This document shows positions 35,780 through 44,526 of a stretch of DNA of 64,000 bases, piece by piece. Numbering within the stretch: the first letter of the stretch is position 1; each line of letters begins with the position of its first letter. Below the pieces are notes generated by a model that saw nothing but the letters and a program-made list of their open reading frames with translations, did no database searches and had not been told where the DNA came from. The position numbers and the translations under genes are program-made. The stretch is taken from assembly GCA_027485675.1 (NCBI GenBank), contig JAIXQP010000019.1, positions 1 through 64,000 on the forward strand, given 5' to 3'. This stretch comes from Terriglobales bacterium (GTDB lineage Bacteria; Acidobacteriota; Terriglobia; Bryobacterales; Bryobacteraceae).

Positions 35780-37060
35780 TCAGGGCCGCTTGGATTCGCG
35801 GATTTCGCGGAGCCGCTCGGCAATTTTCTTCTCTACGCCCCGGTCGGTGGGTTGATAAAACTCCCGGCCGGCCAGCGACGGGGGGAGACATTCCATGCCG
35901 GTGATGGCGTCGGCATACTGATGAGCGTGTTTGTAGCCGGCGCCGTAACCCATGCCCTTCATCAGCTTGGTGGGGGCGTTGCGCAGGTGCATCGGGACCG
36001 GTTCGGCCACGCCCTGGCGGATTTCGGCGCGGACTGTGTTGAGCGCTTTGTAGGCGGCGTCCGACTTGGCGGCGAGCGCCAGATACAGCGTGACCTGGGC
36101 GAGCGCCTGGTCGCCTTCGGGAATACCCAGGAAATGGGCCGTCTGCTGGCAGGCGATGGCCTGTTCGACGGCGCGGGGATCCGCGAGTCCGATATCTTCG
36201 ACCGCCATGCGGACCAGGCGGCGGGCGATATACATGCGGTCTTCTCCGGACTCGAGCATGCGCGCGAGCCAGTAGAGCGCGGCGTCGGCATCGGAGGCGC
36301 GGACCGACTTGTGGAGCGCGGAGACGAGGTTGTAGTGCTCCTCGCCGCCCTTGTCATAGAGCAGCACCTTGCGGGAGAGCACCTCTTCGAGGATCGCGGT
36401 GGGGATTTCGGGGCCGTCGGAGGCCGTGGCCGCCAGGTCGAGGATGTTGTACGCCGTGCGGGCATCGCCGTTCGAGAAGACGGCGATCTGTTCGAGCAGT
36501 TCGTCGGTGGCCTGTTTGCCGAGCAGTGCAAGGCCGCGGCGGAGCAGCGTGATCAGTTGCCCGGTGGAGAGCGCCTGCAGCGTGAAGACGCGCGAGCGGG
36601 AGAGCAGGGCCCCGACGACTTCGAAGGAAGGGTTCTCGGTGGTGGCGCCGATCAGGGTGACGTCGCCCTTTTCGACGTAGGGCAGGAAGGCGTCCTGCTG
36701 CGCCTTGTTGAAGCGGTGGATCTCGTCGACGAACAGGACCGTGCGGCGGCCTAAGCGGCGCGTCTGCTCGGCGCGGGCCATTACCTCGCGGATCTCCTTG
36801 ATGCCGCTCATTACGGCGCTGAAGGGAACGAATTCGGCCTTCGTCGTGCGGGCAATGATGGAGGCAAGGGTCGTCTTGCCGACTCCCGGCGGACCCCAGA
36901 GGATGATGGAGCCGAGTTGATCGTTTTCGATGGCGCGCCGGAGCGGTTTGCCGGGGCCGAGGATGTGCTCCTGGCCGATGTAATCGTCGAGCGATTGGGG
37001 GCGGAGGCGTTCGGCGAGGGGGCGGGTGGCGTCCAGCGGCGGCGTATCGAAGAGGCTCAT
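35780..37060 (-). CDS. rarA: Replication-associated recombination protein RarA (MgsA)
   Basis: A 426-residue AAA+ ATPase related to clamp-loader subunits that acts at stalled replication forks. Walker A GPPGVGKT (56-63), Walker B LFVDEIHRFNKAQQD, sensor 1 GATTENPSF and the RarA C-terminal tetramerisation domain (AVEDIGLADPRA, PVPMHLRNAPTKLMKG, GYKHAHQY) are all clear. Length is normal. It has an ATGA overlap with the upstream trmH-like gene, forming a two-gene unit. Confidence 0.95.
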   Translation of the reverse strand: MSLFDTPPLDATRPLAERLRPQSLDDYIGQEHILGPGKPLRRAIENDQLGSIILWGPPGVGKTTLASIIARTTKAEFVPFSAVMSGIKEIREVMARAEQTRRLGRRTVLFVDEIHRFNKAQQDAFLPYVEKGDVTLIGATTENPSFEVVGALLSRSRVFTLQALSTGQLITLLRRGLALLGKQATDELLEQIAVFSNGDARTAYNILDLAATASDGPEIPTAILEEVLSRKVLLYDKGGEEHYNLVSALHKSVRASDADAALYWLARMLESGEDRMYIARRLVRMAVEDIGLADPRAVEQAIACQQTAHFLGIPEGDQALAQVTLYLALAAKSDAAYKALNTVRAEIRQGVAEPVPMHLRNAPTKLMKGMGYGAGYKHAHQYADAITGMECLPPSLAGREFYQPTDRGVEKKIAERLREIRESKRP

Positions 37061-37827
37061 GGCCGGCTCCGTTGGCGGCGGACCTCATAGAGGAGAATGC
37101 CGGCGGCGACGGCGGCATTGAGACTTTCGACGGTATCGGTCGGGATGGTGACCGGCTGGCAGGCGGCGAGAATTTCGGGGCGGACGCCGCGGCCTTCGCT
37201 CCCGATGACGATGCCGCAGGGTTCGCGCCAGTCGATGGCGTCGATGGGTTCGGCGTTGGATTTGGATGTGGCGTAGATCGGGAAGTCGAAGGAGGGGAGT
37301 TCCGCGGCGGTGACAAACGGCAGGCGAAAGAGCGAGCCGGCGGCGGCGCGCAGTGTTTTGGGGTGGTAGGGGCTCGCGGAGCCCTTGAGGAAGATGACGC
37401 CGGTGGCGCCGAAGGCCTCCGCCGAGCGGACAATGGCCCCGGCGTTGCCAGGGTCCTGCAGCCCGTCGAGCAGGACCAATAAGGCAGGGAACCGGAGAAG
37501 TTCAGAAAGCGTCCATTCGGGTAGACGGACGAGCGCGAGGATTCCTTGCGGGGTTTCGGTGGTGGAAAAAGTTGAAAACGTGACCGGATCCACCGAGAAA
37601 ATCCGCGTTTCCAGATGACTCTGTTCGAGACCGTTCCAGTTTTGTAACGCGGCTTCGGTGCCGATCACTGTTTCGATAGGACAGCGAGAGCGCTTCGCTT
37701 CTTCGAGCAAATGAAATCCCTCAGCGACAACCAACCCGTCGTCGGTGCGAAGGCCTTTTTGGATGGCCTTCCGGATGGTCGTGCAGAGGGGGTTCCGGGC
37801 GCCGAGGGGAGTTACGATTGCGGCCAT
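37057..37827 (-). CDS. TrmH/SpoU-family RNA 2'-O-methyltransferase
   Basis: A 256-residue SPOUT methyltransferase. The N-terminal RNA-binding segment (VVAEGFHLLEEAKRS) precedes the three knot motifs: LLDGLQDPGNAGAIVRSAEAFGA, GIVIGSEGRGV and IPTDTVESLNAAVAAGI. The first has the Asn and Arg expected for catalysis. The target is probably 23S rRNA or tRNA; the length is closest to the RlmB/TsnR type. TAGCAT (37837-37842) lies 9 nt before the ATG, overlapping possible plus-strand promoter sequence for the divergent DUF218 gene. Confidence 0.92.
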   Translation of the reverse strand: MAAIVTPLGARNPLCTTIRKAIQKGLRTDDGLVVAEGFHLLEEAKRSRCPIETVIGTEAALQNWNGLEQSHLETRIFSVDPVTFSTFSTTETPQGILALVRLPEWTLSELLRFPALLVLLDGLQDPGNAGAIVRSAEAFGATGVIFLKGSASPYHPKTLRAAAGSLFRLPFVTAAELPSFDFPIYATSKSNAEPIDAIDWREPCGIVIGSEGRGVRPEILAACQPVTIPTDTVESLNAAVAAGILLYEVRRQRSRP

Positions 37828-37860
37828 TCCAGTAGAATGCTAAGGATACCGCACAGGCTC

Positions 37861-38448
37861 ATGAAACGAAGCGTCCAATTGGGACTGGCCCTAGCTGCCG
37901 CGACCCTGCTCGGGTGGATGGGCTGGGTGACGGTGCAGATTCGGAAGCAGTCGGTGGTGGACGAAGCGGCGCCGGCGGATGTGATTGTGATCATGGGCGC
38001 GGCGGAGTATCACGGGCGGCCGTCGCCGGTGTTGCGGGCGCGATTGGACCATGGCTTGGAGCTGTTTCAGCAGGGCTATGCCCGGCGGATTCTCACAACA
38101 GGCGGCGCGGGCGGCGACCCGGTGTTCACGGAAGGCGTCGTGGGCCGGAATTATTTAATGAACCATGGAGTGCCGCCGGAATCGATCCTGCTGGAGGACG
38201 AAGGGGCGACCACGGCCCATTCGACGACGGTGGTGGCCGAAATAATGAGGCGCTCCGGTTTGCGCAGCTGCATCTTAGTGAGCGATGGGTATCACATCTA
38301 TCGCGCGAAGAAAATGCTCGAATTTCGCGGTCTGGAAGTGTACGGTTCGCCACGCTCCATTAAGCAGGAGACCAGCCCGCAGGACTGGTGGCTGTATCTG
38401 CGCCAAGCGGCCGGGTACACGTTGTGGACGGCCGGCATTAACCTTTAG
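37861..38448 (+). CDS. DUF218 (SanA/YdcF-like) membrane protein
   Basis: A 195-residue protein with one N-terminal transmembrane segment (about 7-25) and a periplasmic DUF218 domain: VIVIMGAAEYHGRPSPVLRARLDHGLEL, ILTTGGAGG, ESILLEDEGATTAHSTTVV and SDGYHIYRAKKM. SanA-like members affect envelope integrity, but the chemistry is not known. The ATG at 37861 was chosen because it begins the membrane segment; the longer frame runs into the divergent trmH-like gene. TAGAAT (37833-37838) is a possible -10. The DUF2256 gene follows after 12 bases. Confidence 0.85.
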   Translation: MKRSVQLGLALAAATLLGWMGWVTVQIRKQSVVDEAAPADVIVIMGAAEYHGRPSPVLRARLDHGLELFQQGYARRILTTGGAGGDPVFTEGVVGRNYLMNHGVPPESILLEDEGATTAHSTTVVAEIMRRSGLRSCILVSDGYHIYRAKKMLEFRGLEVYGSPRSIKQETSPQDWWLYLRQAAGYTLWTAGINL

Positions 38449-38460
38449 GCCGGTTGCGCG

Positions 38461-38607
38461 GTGAAGGGTGTGAAGAAGCAGCACCTTCCCTCGAAGGTGT
38501 GCAAGACGTGCGGCCGCCCGTTCACCTGGCGCAAAAAGTGGGAACGGGATTGGGAGCAGGTGCTCTATTGCAGTGACCGCTGCCGCGGCGCAAAGGGGAA
38601 AGGATGA
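38461..38607 (+). CDS. DUF2256 small zinc-ribbon-like protein
   Basis: A 48-residue protein from GTG 38461 to TGA 38607. It contains [19 protein letters not shown] and VLYCSDRCR, the four-cysteine pattern (CxxC...CxxxC) of DUF2256. It is basic and probably binds zinc. Genes of this family commonly precede photolyase/cryptochrome genes, and here its TGA overlaps the ATG of the FAD-binding photolyase-domain gene. A GTG at 38470 is an alternative start. Function unknown; nucleic-acid or partner binding is a guess. Confidence 0.88.
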   Translation: MKGVKKQHLPSKVCKTCGRPFTWRKKWERDWEQVLYCSDRCRGAKGKG

Positions 38608-39371
38608 AGCGTGATTTTGGCTCCCGCGCGGAGCTGGTGGCCTACGTCAAGGCAGAGTTCCCGGAGTCCCTGGTGCACGGGGAAGAGGTGAGCGAGACGC
38701 GGGGCGGGCGGAAGGCGGCGGAGGCGTTGCTTGAAAAAGTAAATCCGGACCGGTACGCGCGGTCGCGGAACTTTCTGAGTGGTGCGGTGACCCGGCTGGC
38801 ACCCTATCTTCGCCATGGCGTGTTGTCCTTGGGCGAGGTGCGGCGGAAGGCGTTGACGAAGCCGAATCACGAGAAGCTCGTGAATGAGTACGCCTGGCGC
38901 GACTACTGGCGGCGGGTGTACGGGCAGATTGGCGAGGGCGTTTGGAAGGATCGCGAAGAGGCCAAGCGCCGGTGGCGGGAGCAGCGGGAGACCGCGGAGC
39001 TGCCAGCCGACATTGCCGAGGCGCGGACGGGGTTGGCGTGCATGGATGGATTCGTCACGGAGTTGACCACGACCGGGTACATGCACAACCACGCACGGAT
39101 GTGGTTTGCCTCCTATGTGATCCACTGGCGGCGAGTTCGCTGGCAGGCGGCGGCGAAGTTTTTCCTGACGCATCTGCTCGATGGCGACCCGGCGAGCAAC
39201 AATCTGTCCTTTCAATGGGTGGCCTCGACGTTTGGCGCGAAGCCGTACCTGTTCAACCGGGAGAACCTCGAGAAGTACACGGACGGCAAGTTCTGCCGGA
39301 AGTGTGCGCGGGAGAAGGACTGCCCGTTTGCGAAGTCGTACGAACAGATTGATCAGGAGCTTTTCCAATGA
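38604..39371 (+). CDS. Photolyase/cryptochrome FAD-binding domain protein without an N-terminal antenna domain
   Basis: A 255-residue protein equivalent to only the C-terminal helical FAD domain of photolyases. Features: [51 protein letters not shown] and [19 protein letters not shown], which line the flavin site in DASH-like and class I enzymes. It ends with a cysteine cluster ([13 protein letters not shown]) that could hold a metal. The usual alpha/beta antenna-binding domain is missing but appears as a separate downstream gene, which it overlaps by four bases. Light-driven repair or signalling is likely; the exact activity is open. Confidence 0.85.
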   Translation: MKRDFGSRAELVAYVKAEFPESLVHGEEVSETRGGRKAAEALLEKVNPDRYARSRNFLSGAVTRLAPYLRHGVLSLGEVRRKALTKPNHEKLVNEYAWRDYWRRVYGQIGEGVWKDREEAKRRWREQRETAELPADIAEARTGLACMDGFVTELTTTGYMHNHARMWFASYVIHWRRVRWQAAAKFFLTHLLDGDPASNNLSFQWVASTFGAKPYLFNRENLEKYTDGKFCRKCAREKDCPFAKSYEQIDQELFQ

Positions 39372-39739
39372 AACCGGTGGTCTGGATGCATGAGGACTGC
39401 TTGCGGCCGATCCTGCCGGGGGCGCCGGCGATCTTCGTTTTTGAGAACAACGGCCATTCGTTGAAGCGGTTGGTGTTCCTTTACGAGTGCCTGCTCGAGT
39501 TGGACGTCGAGATCGAGAAGGGCGAGATCGCGCCGCTGGTCCGGGCGTTTGCGGCGCGGCACGGGGCGGGGAAGATCGTCACCGCCTTTACGGAGTGCCC
39601 CCGGCTGATGGGGTACGCGAAGACGCTGGGGGCCGAGGTGGTGAACGACGATCCGTTTGTGGCCGCGGCGGGGCCCTTCGATTTGAAGCGGTTTTCGCGC
39701 TACTGGCAGCGGATTGAACGGCAGGCGCTAAAGCTTTAA
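39368..39739 (+). CDS. Separate photolyase alpha/beta (antenna-type) half protein
   Basis: A 123-residue protein that resembles a shortened N-terminal Rossmann-like domain of photolyases: VVWMHEDCLRPILPGAPAIFVFENN, RLVFLYECLLEL and RHGAGKIVTAFTECPRLMGYAKTLGAEV. It overlaps the FAD-domain gene (ATGA), so the two halves should be made together. Gene order is FAD half then alpha/beta half, the reverse of their order in one-piece photolyases. Assignment rests on context and motif likeness and is less certain than that of the FAD half. Confidence 0.72.
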   Translation: MKPVVWMHEDCLRPILPGAPAIFVFENNGHSLKRLVFLYECLLELDVEIEKGEIAPLVRAFAARHGAGKIVTAFTECPRLMGYAKTLGAEVVNDDPFVAAAGPFDLKRFSRYWQRIERQALKL

Positions 39740-40513
39740 GAGCGTGCGTAAGCGCTTGGTTTGGACCCGGCTGACGGGGACTTCGGTGCCGCGCTTATCG
39801 TCCATCTTCAACTGGAAGCTCGATTTGAACCAGGGGATGACTTCCTTGATCCGGTTGATGTTGACGAGCCAGGAGCGGTGGACCCGCCAGAACGTGTCGG
39901 GATCGAGATTCGACTGCAGCTCTTCGATGGTCTTGTAGGTGGATTCGCCTTCCAGGCCCTGGCAGACGACGGTGATGAGGCCGTCGTCGATGGTGGCGAA
40001 GATGATGTCCTGCGAATCGACGATGAAGTTGCGGTTGTCGCGGCGGACGAGGATTTTGGCGCGGACGGGTCCGGTGCGGACGGCGGCGGGGGCTTCGGGG
40101 GCGGGTTTCTGGCGTTCGGCGATGCCGCGGCGGGCCCGGTCGATGGCCTGAGCGAGACGGTCCTTTTCGATGGGCTTGAGGATGTAGTCCATCGCTTCGA
40201 GTTGGAAGGCCTCGACGGCGTAGTTGTCGAATGCCGTGGCGAGGATGAAGTGGGGCAGCGGGATGTCTTTCTCGCGGAGGCGTTTGATGACGCCGAGACC
40301 GTCGAGGCCGGGCATCTGGACGTCGAGGAAGACGAGGTCGGGCTCGACATCTTCGATCAGCTTGACGGCTTCGAGACCGTTGGCAGCGGTGGCGGCGACT
40401 TCGATGTCCGGGAAATCCTTGAGGAGGAAGGCCAACTCATCACGGGCCAGGGCTTCGTCATCCACGAGGATGGCTGTGATGGTCTGCACGGGAGCGGCGG
40501 CGCGACTTTGCAT
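39728..40513 (-). CDS. LytTR-family response regulator
   Basis: A 261-residue regulator starting at ATG 40513, with TATCCT 9 nt upstream. The receiver domain (ILVDDEALARDEL, phospho-Asp64 in VFLDVQMPG, Lys in YILKPIEK) is followed by a LytTR DNA-binding domain: IIFATIDDGLITVV, TIEELQSNLDPDTFWRVHRSWLVNINRI and VPVSRVQTKRLR. No LytS-type kinase gene is adjacent, so it is an orphan here. LytTR regulators usually bind paired direct repeats upstream of target operons; none was identified nearby. Confidence 0.92.
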   Translation of the reverse strand: MQSRAAAPVQTITAILVDDEALARDELAFLLKDFPDIEVAATAANGLEAVKLIEDVEPDLVFLDVQMPGLDGLGVIKRLREKDIPLPHFILATAFDNYAVEAFQLEAMDYILKPIEKDRLAQAIDRARRGIAERQKPAPEAPAAVRTGPVRAKILVRRDNRNFIVDSQDIIFATIDDGLITVVCQGLEGESTYKTIEELQSNLDPDTFWRVHRSWLVNINRIKEVIPWFKSSFQLKMDDKRGTEVPVSRVQTKRLRTLLKL

Positions 40514-40568
40514 TCCGATGCTAGGATAGCAAGGCAGGGCAACTGTTTTTGATGCGCGATTTGTTGGC

Positions 40569-41552
40569 ATGAAGGTTCTGGTTATCGGTGGTACCCTTTT
40601 CATCGGCCGCGCACTCGTCACGGAGTTGGTGAAAGCGGGTCACGACGTCACGGTGCTTCACCGTCGGGCGCAGCATGACCTGGGGACGGTGGGCCGGAAG
40701 CAGATCGGGAATCTGATGGCGGACCGGAACGATCCGGCGCAGATTCAGCAGGCGTTGGCGGGCCAGAAGTTCGAAGTCATTTTCGACAACGTTTACGATT
40801 GGGAGCGCGGCACGACGGCGGCGCAGGTGGAGGCGACGGCGTTGGCGGCGGGCGATTCGCTGCGGCGCTATGTGTTTGTTTCGAGCGTCGCGGCCTACGG
40901 TGCGGGGTTGAACCACTACGAGGGGGACGGGCTGGCGGGCGAGGATCATCCGGACGCCTATGTGCGGAACAAGGCGAACAGTGAGCGGGCGCTGTTCCGG
41001 CTGCATCAGCGGTACGGGCTGCCGGCGGTGACGCTGCGGCCGCCTTACATTTACGGGCCGGGGAACCCGTTCCACCGGGAGTCGTTCTTCTGGGAGCGGT
41101 TTCGGGATGGGCGGAACATCATCATCCCCGGGGATGGGCGGCGGCTGATGCAGTTTGTCTATGTGAAGGACCTGGTGGCGGCGGCGATGGCGGCGATGAC
41201 GACGCCGGCGGCGGTGGGCCATGCGTTTAACGTGGCGAGCCCGAAGGCGATTACGCAGGTGGAGACGGTGCAGGCGCTGGCCGAAGTGGCGGGGAAGAAG
41301 GGCGTGGAACTAGTGAAAGTGCCGCGGGAGAAGCTCCTGAAGGCGGGCGGGCACCCGATGGGGCCCAAGCTGTACTTTGGCTTCTACTTCGACCTGCCGC
41401 CGATTACGATGCTGGTGACGAAGGCGCAGCGGGTGTTGGGGTTCAAGCCGACCGACTTTCAGACCGGGCTGAAGGAGACCTACAAGGCGTGGAAGGCCTT
41501 GGCGGGGACGCTGCCGGCGCCGGACTATTCGTATGAAGACAGCGTTTTGTAG
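40569..41552 (+). CDS. NAD-dependent epimerase/dehydratase
   Basis: A 327-residue extended SDR. The cofactor motif GGTLFIG (7-13), FVSSVAAYG, the catalytic YVRNK pair and LRPPYIYGPGNP are present, with a C-terminal segment ending DFQTGLKETYKAWKA. It is probably a nucleotide-sugar epimerase or reductase. It is divergent from the LytTR gene and overlaps the convergent HDAC-like gene by 28 bases. Confidence 0.88.
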   Translation: MKVLVIGGTLFIGRALVTELVKAGHDVTVLHRRAQHDLGTVGRKQIGNLMADRNDPAQIQQALAGQKFEVIFDNVYDWERGTTAAQVEATALAAGDSLRRYVFVSSVAAYGAGLNHYEGDGLAGEDHPDAYVRNKANSERALFRLHQRYGLPAVTLRPPYIYGPGNPFHRESFFWERFRDGRNIIIPGDGRRLMQFVYVKDLVAAAMAAMTTPAAVGHAFNVASPKAITQVETVQALAEVAGKKGVELVKVPREKLLKAGGHPMGPKLYFGFYFDLPPITMLVTKAQRVLGFKPTDFQTGLKETYKAWKALAGTLPAPDYSYEDSVL

Positions 41553-42415
41553 AGCGCGAGGGCCGTGTTGGTCTGGATGGTGACGGTGTCTTCGACGCGG
41601 CGGGCGTAGCCTCCGGCGAGGGTGACGGCGATGGGGATGCGGCGGCGGCGGGCGGCGGCGAAGACGGCCTGGTCGCGGGCCTCCAGGCCGGCGATCGACA
41701 GGTCGAGGCCGCCGAGTTGGTCGTCATAGTAGGGGTCGGCGCCGGCGACGTAGAAGAGGATGTCCGGCTGGAAGCTGGCGACTGCCTGCTCGACGGCGGG
41801 CTGAAGGATGGCGAGATACTCGTCGTCGCCGACGCCGTCGGCGAGGGGCAGGTCGAGGTCGGAGGGCGGTTTGATGGCCGGGTAGTTGTTTTGCTGGTGG
41901 ATGGAGAGGGTGAAGACGGAGGGGTCCGTGGCGAAGATGGCGGCGGTGCCGTTGCCGTGGTGGACGTCGGTATCGACGACGATGGCCCGTTCGATGAGTC
42001 CTTCGGCTTGGAGGGCGCGGATGGCAATGGCGACATCGTGGAGGGCGCAGAAGCCTTCGCCGTGGTTGGGGAAGGCGTGATGGAAGCCGCCGCCGATGTT
42101 ATAGGCTCCGCCGTGGGTGAGGGCGAGACGGCCGGCGAGGAGAGTGCCTCCGGCGGCGAGCCAGAAGCCGCGGGCCATTTCCGGGCTCCAGGGGATTTCG
42201 AGGGTTTGGATCTGCCGCGGGGTGAGGGTGCCGTCGCGGAGGGCGGCGGTCCAGGCGGGGGTATGGACGAGGAGAACCTGGTTGTCCGTGGCGGGCTCCG
42301 GGGTCTGGACGGGCCAATCGGCGAGGCGCTCGCGGATGAGCCGGTACTTCTGGGCGGGGAAGACGTGGCTGCCCAGATTGAGGTCGTAGCCGAGATGGTA
42401 GACGAGCGGGAGCAT
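41525..42415 (-). CDS. Histone deacetylase/AcuC-like family protein
   Basis: A 296-residue arginase/deacetylase-fold protein. Active-site features: GGGFHHAFPNHGEGFCALHDVAIA (catalytic histidine pair), VVDTDVHHGNGTA (zinc ligands Asp and His), and VAGADPYYDDQLGGLDL (third ligand region). It probably removes acetyl groups from protein lysines or small molecules such as acetylpolyamines. Its start shares one base with the pta stop (TGATG), tying it to acetyl-phosphate metabolism. Confidence 0.9.
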   Translation of the reverse strand: MLPLVYHLGYDLNLGSHVFPAQKYRLIRERLADWPVQTPEPATDNQVLLVHTPAWTAALRDGTLTPRQIQTLEIPWSPEMARGFWLAAGGTLLAGRLALTHGGAYNIGGGFHHAFPNHGEGFCALHDVAIAIRALQAEGLIERAIVVDTDVHHGNGTAAIFATDPSVFTLSIHQQNNYPAIKPPSDLDLPLADGVGDDEYLAILQPAVEQAVASFQPDILFYVAGADPYYDDQLGGLDLSIAGLEARDQAVFAAARRRRIPIAVTLAGGYARRVEDTVTIQTNTALALYKTLSSYE

Positions 42416-43335
42416 CAGGATTGGAGGGCGGTGACGAGGGCGGCGGCGTAGATATCGTCGGCGGAGCAGCCGCGGGAGAGGTCGTTGAGCGGCTTGGCGA
42501 GGCCTTGGAGGAAGGGGCCGTAGGCGGCGGCGCCGCCGAGGCGTTCGACGAGTTTGTAGCCGATATTGCCGCTGTTGAGGTCTGGGAAGATGAGTGCGTT
42601 GGCGTGGCCGGCGACGGGGGAGCCGGGCGCTTTGCTGGCGCCGACGGAGGCGACGAGGGCGGCGTCGGCCTGGAGTTCGCCGTCGATTGCGAGATGGGGG
42701 GCGCGTTCGGCGACGATGCGGACGGCTTCCTGGACCTTCGAGACCCAGGGGTGGGAGGCGCTGCCTTTGGTGGAGAAGGAGAGCAGGGCGACGGCGGGCT
42801 CTTCCTTCAGGACGGCGCGGACGCTGCCGGCGGTGGCGATGGCGATTTCGGCGAGCTGGACGGCGTCGGGGTCGACATTGATGGCGCAGTCGGCGAAGGC
42901 GTAGACGCGGGCTTCGGTGCAGACGAACATGACGCTCGAGACGGTGCGGACGCCGGGGGCGGGGCCGACGCAGTGGAAGGCGGCGCGGACGGTATCGGCG
43001 GTGGTGTTGGCGGCGCCGCCGACGAAGCCGTCGGCGTCCCCGTCGGCGACCATGAGGGCGGAGTAGAAGAGCGGGGTACGGGCGGTGGCGCGGGCTTCGA
43101 GTTCGGTGACGCCTTTGGCGCGGCGGCGTTCATAGTAGAGGCGCCAGTAGCGATCGTCCTGGGGGCCGGCGACGAGGATGGGGTCGATCAACTGTTCGGC
43201 GCGGAGGCGATCGGCGGCGGCGAGGACGCGCGGGTCGGCGCCTTCGGGGAAGACGATGCGGCGCCGGGGGCGGAGGGCCCGGACCTGCTCCTGCTGCTGG
43301 TGGAGGAATTGCTGGGCGGTGGCGGGAAGGGGCAT
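42415..43335 (-). CDS. pta: Phosphate acetyltransferase
   Basis: A 306-residue short-form phosphotransacetylase (PTA_PTB domain only), which interconverts acetyl-CoA and acetyl phosphate. Typical segments: [65 protein letters not shown] and the C-terminal [22 protein letters not shown]. No ackA gene is present. TACAAT (43343-43348) lies 7 nt before the ATG and no Shine-Dalgarno is visible. It is the first gene of a unit with the HDAC-like gene. Confidence 0.93.
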   Translation of the reverse strand: MPLPATAQQFLHQQQEQVRALRPRRRIVFPEGADPRVLAAADRLRAEQLIDPILVAGPQDDRYWRLYYERRRAKGVTELEARATARTPLFYSALMVADGDADGFVGGAANTTADTVRAAFHCVGPAPGVRTVSSVMFVCTEARVYAFADCAINVDPDAVQLAEIAIATAGSVRAVLKEEPAVALLSFSTKGSASHPWVSKVQEAVRIVAERAPHLAIDGELQADAALVASVGASKAPGSPVAGHANALIFPDLNSGNIGYKLVERLGGAAAYGPFLQGLAKPLNDLSRGCSADDIYAAALVTALQS

Positions 43336-43374
43336 AGGTTTTATTGTAAGGGCGCGGAACGGAAGGGGCTTCTG

Positions 43375-44211
43375 GTGCGTTCAACCTGTGTGCGGGTACT
43401 CCTGATAGGCATGGTGGCGGCGTGGGTGGCGTCCGGGCAGGACGTCCGGGAGATCTTTCGACGGGCGGTGGAGAAGGACGAGCGGAACTACGCGGTACGG
43501 GACCAGTACACGTTCCGGGAGGAGTCGACGGTGGAGTTCCTGGACAAGGACGGGCGTCCGAAGTCGGTGGAGCGGCGAACGAAGGAGGTGCTGTTCTATG
43601 ACGGGACGCAGTTGGAGCGGCTGGTGGCGAAGGACGGGAAGCCGTTGAGTGAGAAGGAGACGCGGGAGGAGAAGGAGCGGATTGACCGGGAGATCGCGAA
43701 GATGAAGCGGGAGTCGCCGGCGGCGCGGGCGAAGCGGCGGGGGGAATCGGCGGCGGCGCTGAAGGAGGAGACGGAAGGGAGGCGGCAGGTGATGGAGGCG
43801 TTTGACCTGACGCTGAAGGGGGAGACGGTGGTGGCGGGGCGGCCGTGTTGGCTGATTCATGGGAAGCCGCGGGGGGATTTCCGGCCGAAGGGGCGGCGGG
43901 CGGACCAGTTGAAGAAGTTCCAGGGGGATGCGTGTGTGGACAAGGTGACTTCGGACTGGATGCGGCTGGAGATGGAGACGACGGACACGATCTCTTTTGG
44001 ATTGTTTGTGTTGCGGCTGCAGTCGGGGGCGACGGTGCGCCTTGAGCAGACGCGGGTGAACGATGAGGTGTGTTTTCCGTCGAAGATTGACGTGGCGGCG
44101 AATGCGCGATTGCTGGGGATGATGAAGCGGGTTCGGGTGACGGTGCGCTACAGCGACTTCCGGAAGTTTGCGACGGACTCGACGATTACGTTTGAGACGC
44201 CGACGCAATAG
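43375..44211 (+). CDS. Secreted LolA-like protein of unknown function
   Basis: A 278-residue exported protein from GTG 43375, with GGAAGGGG upstream and signal [22 protein letters not shown]. The long upstream open frame is antisense to pta and is not coding. The body begins [16 protein letters not shown], has a charged helix ([22 protein letters not shown]), then strands [18 protein letters not shown] and ends [13 protein letters not shown]. The pattern resembles outer-membrane lipoprotein-sorting/LolA-fold proteins widespread in Acidobacteriota, but this is inferred from general form. GTG 43390 is an alternative start. Confidence 0.72.
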   Translation: MRSTCVRVLLIGMVAAWVASGQDVREIFRRAVEKDERNYAVRDQYTFREESTVEFLDKDGRPKSVERRTKEVLFYDGTQLERLVAKDGKPLSEKETREEKERIDREIAKMKRESPAARAKRRGESAAALKEETEGRRQVMEAFDLTLKGETVVAGRPCWLIHGKPRGDFRPKGRRADQLKKFQGDACVDKVTSDWMRLEMETTDTISFGLFVLRLQSGATVRLEQTRVNDEVCFPSKIDVAANARLLGMMKRVRVTVRYSDFRKFATDSTITFETPTQ

Positions 44212-44526
44212 GCTGGACGGGGTTGGCTTCGTTTTCAAAAAACACGAAAAAACCAAGCAGCCGAGAGGCTAACTGCTTGATTTTGCAGGGAATTCCGAGA
44301 AACGAACCGGCCGAAAACCTGGCTTCGTTTTTGGCCGGTTCTGATGGAGGAAGCACACCACCCGTTTTGAGGATAGGGCCTTGGGGGAGCCGAGGGAGGG
44401 TGGATTGTGTGTATCGTATTGATTTGGAGCGAGATAAAAATTGGAATGCCCTGAACTCGCGGCCGGACCGGAAGGTTTCTGGGGAGGGAGCCGGGTGGAC
44501 CCTGCTTTTGCGGATTGGAGGAGAGG
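44212..44526. other. AT-rich intergenic element with several hairpins
   Basis: The first half of this 315-bp gap is strikingly AT-rich and structured. GAACCGGCCGAAAAC (44304-44318) and GTTTTTGGCCGGTTC (44327-44341) form a 15-bp stem with one G-T pair and an 8-base loop. CAAGCAG (44254-44260) pairs with CTGCTTG (44273-44279). GGCTTCGTTTT occurs at 44225 and again at 44321. Open frames on both strands here have no recognisable product. It could be a terminator cluster, a small RNA or a repeat element at the left edge of the accessory island. Confidence 0.6.

Noticed and set aside
42421-43374. Long plus-strand frame that continues into the LolA-like gene
   Set aside because: It is antisense to pta, glycine/aspartate-rich and without structure-like pattern. 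A signal peptide and ribosome binding site place the true start at 43375.
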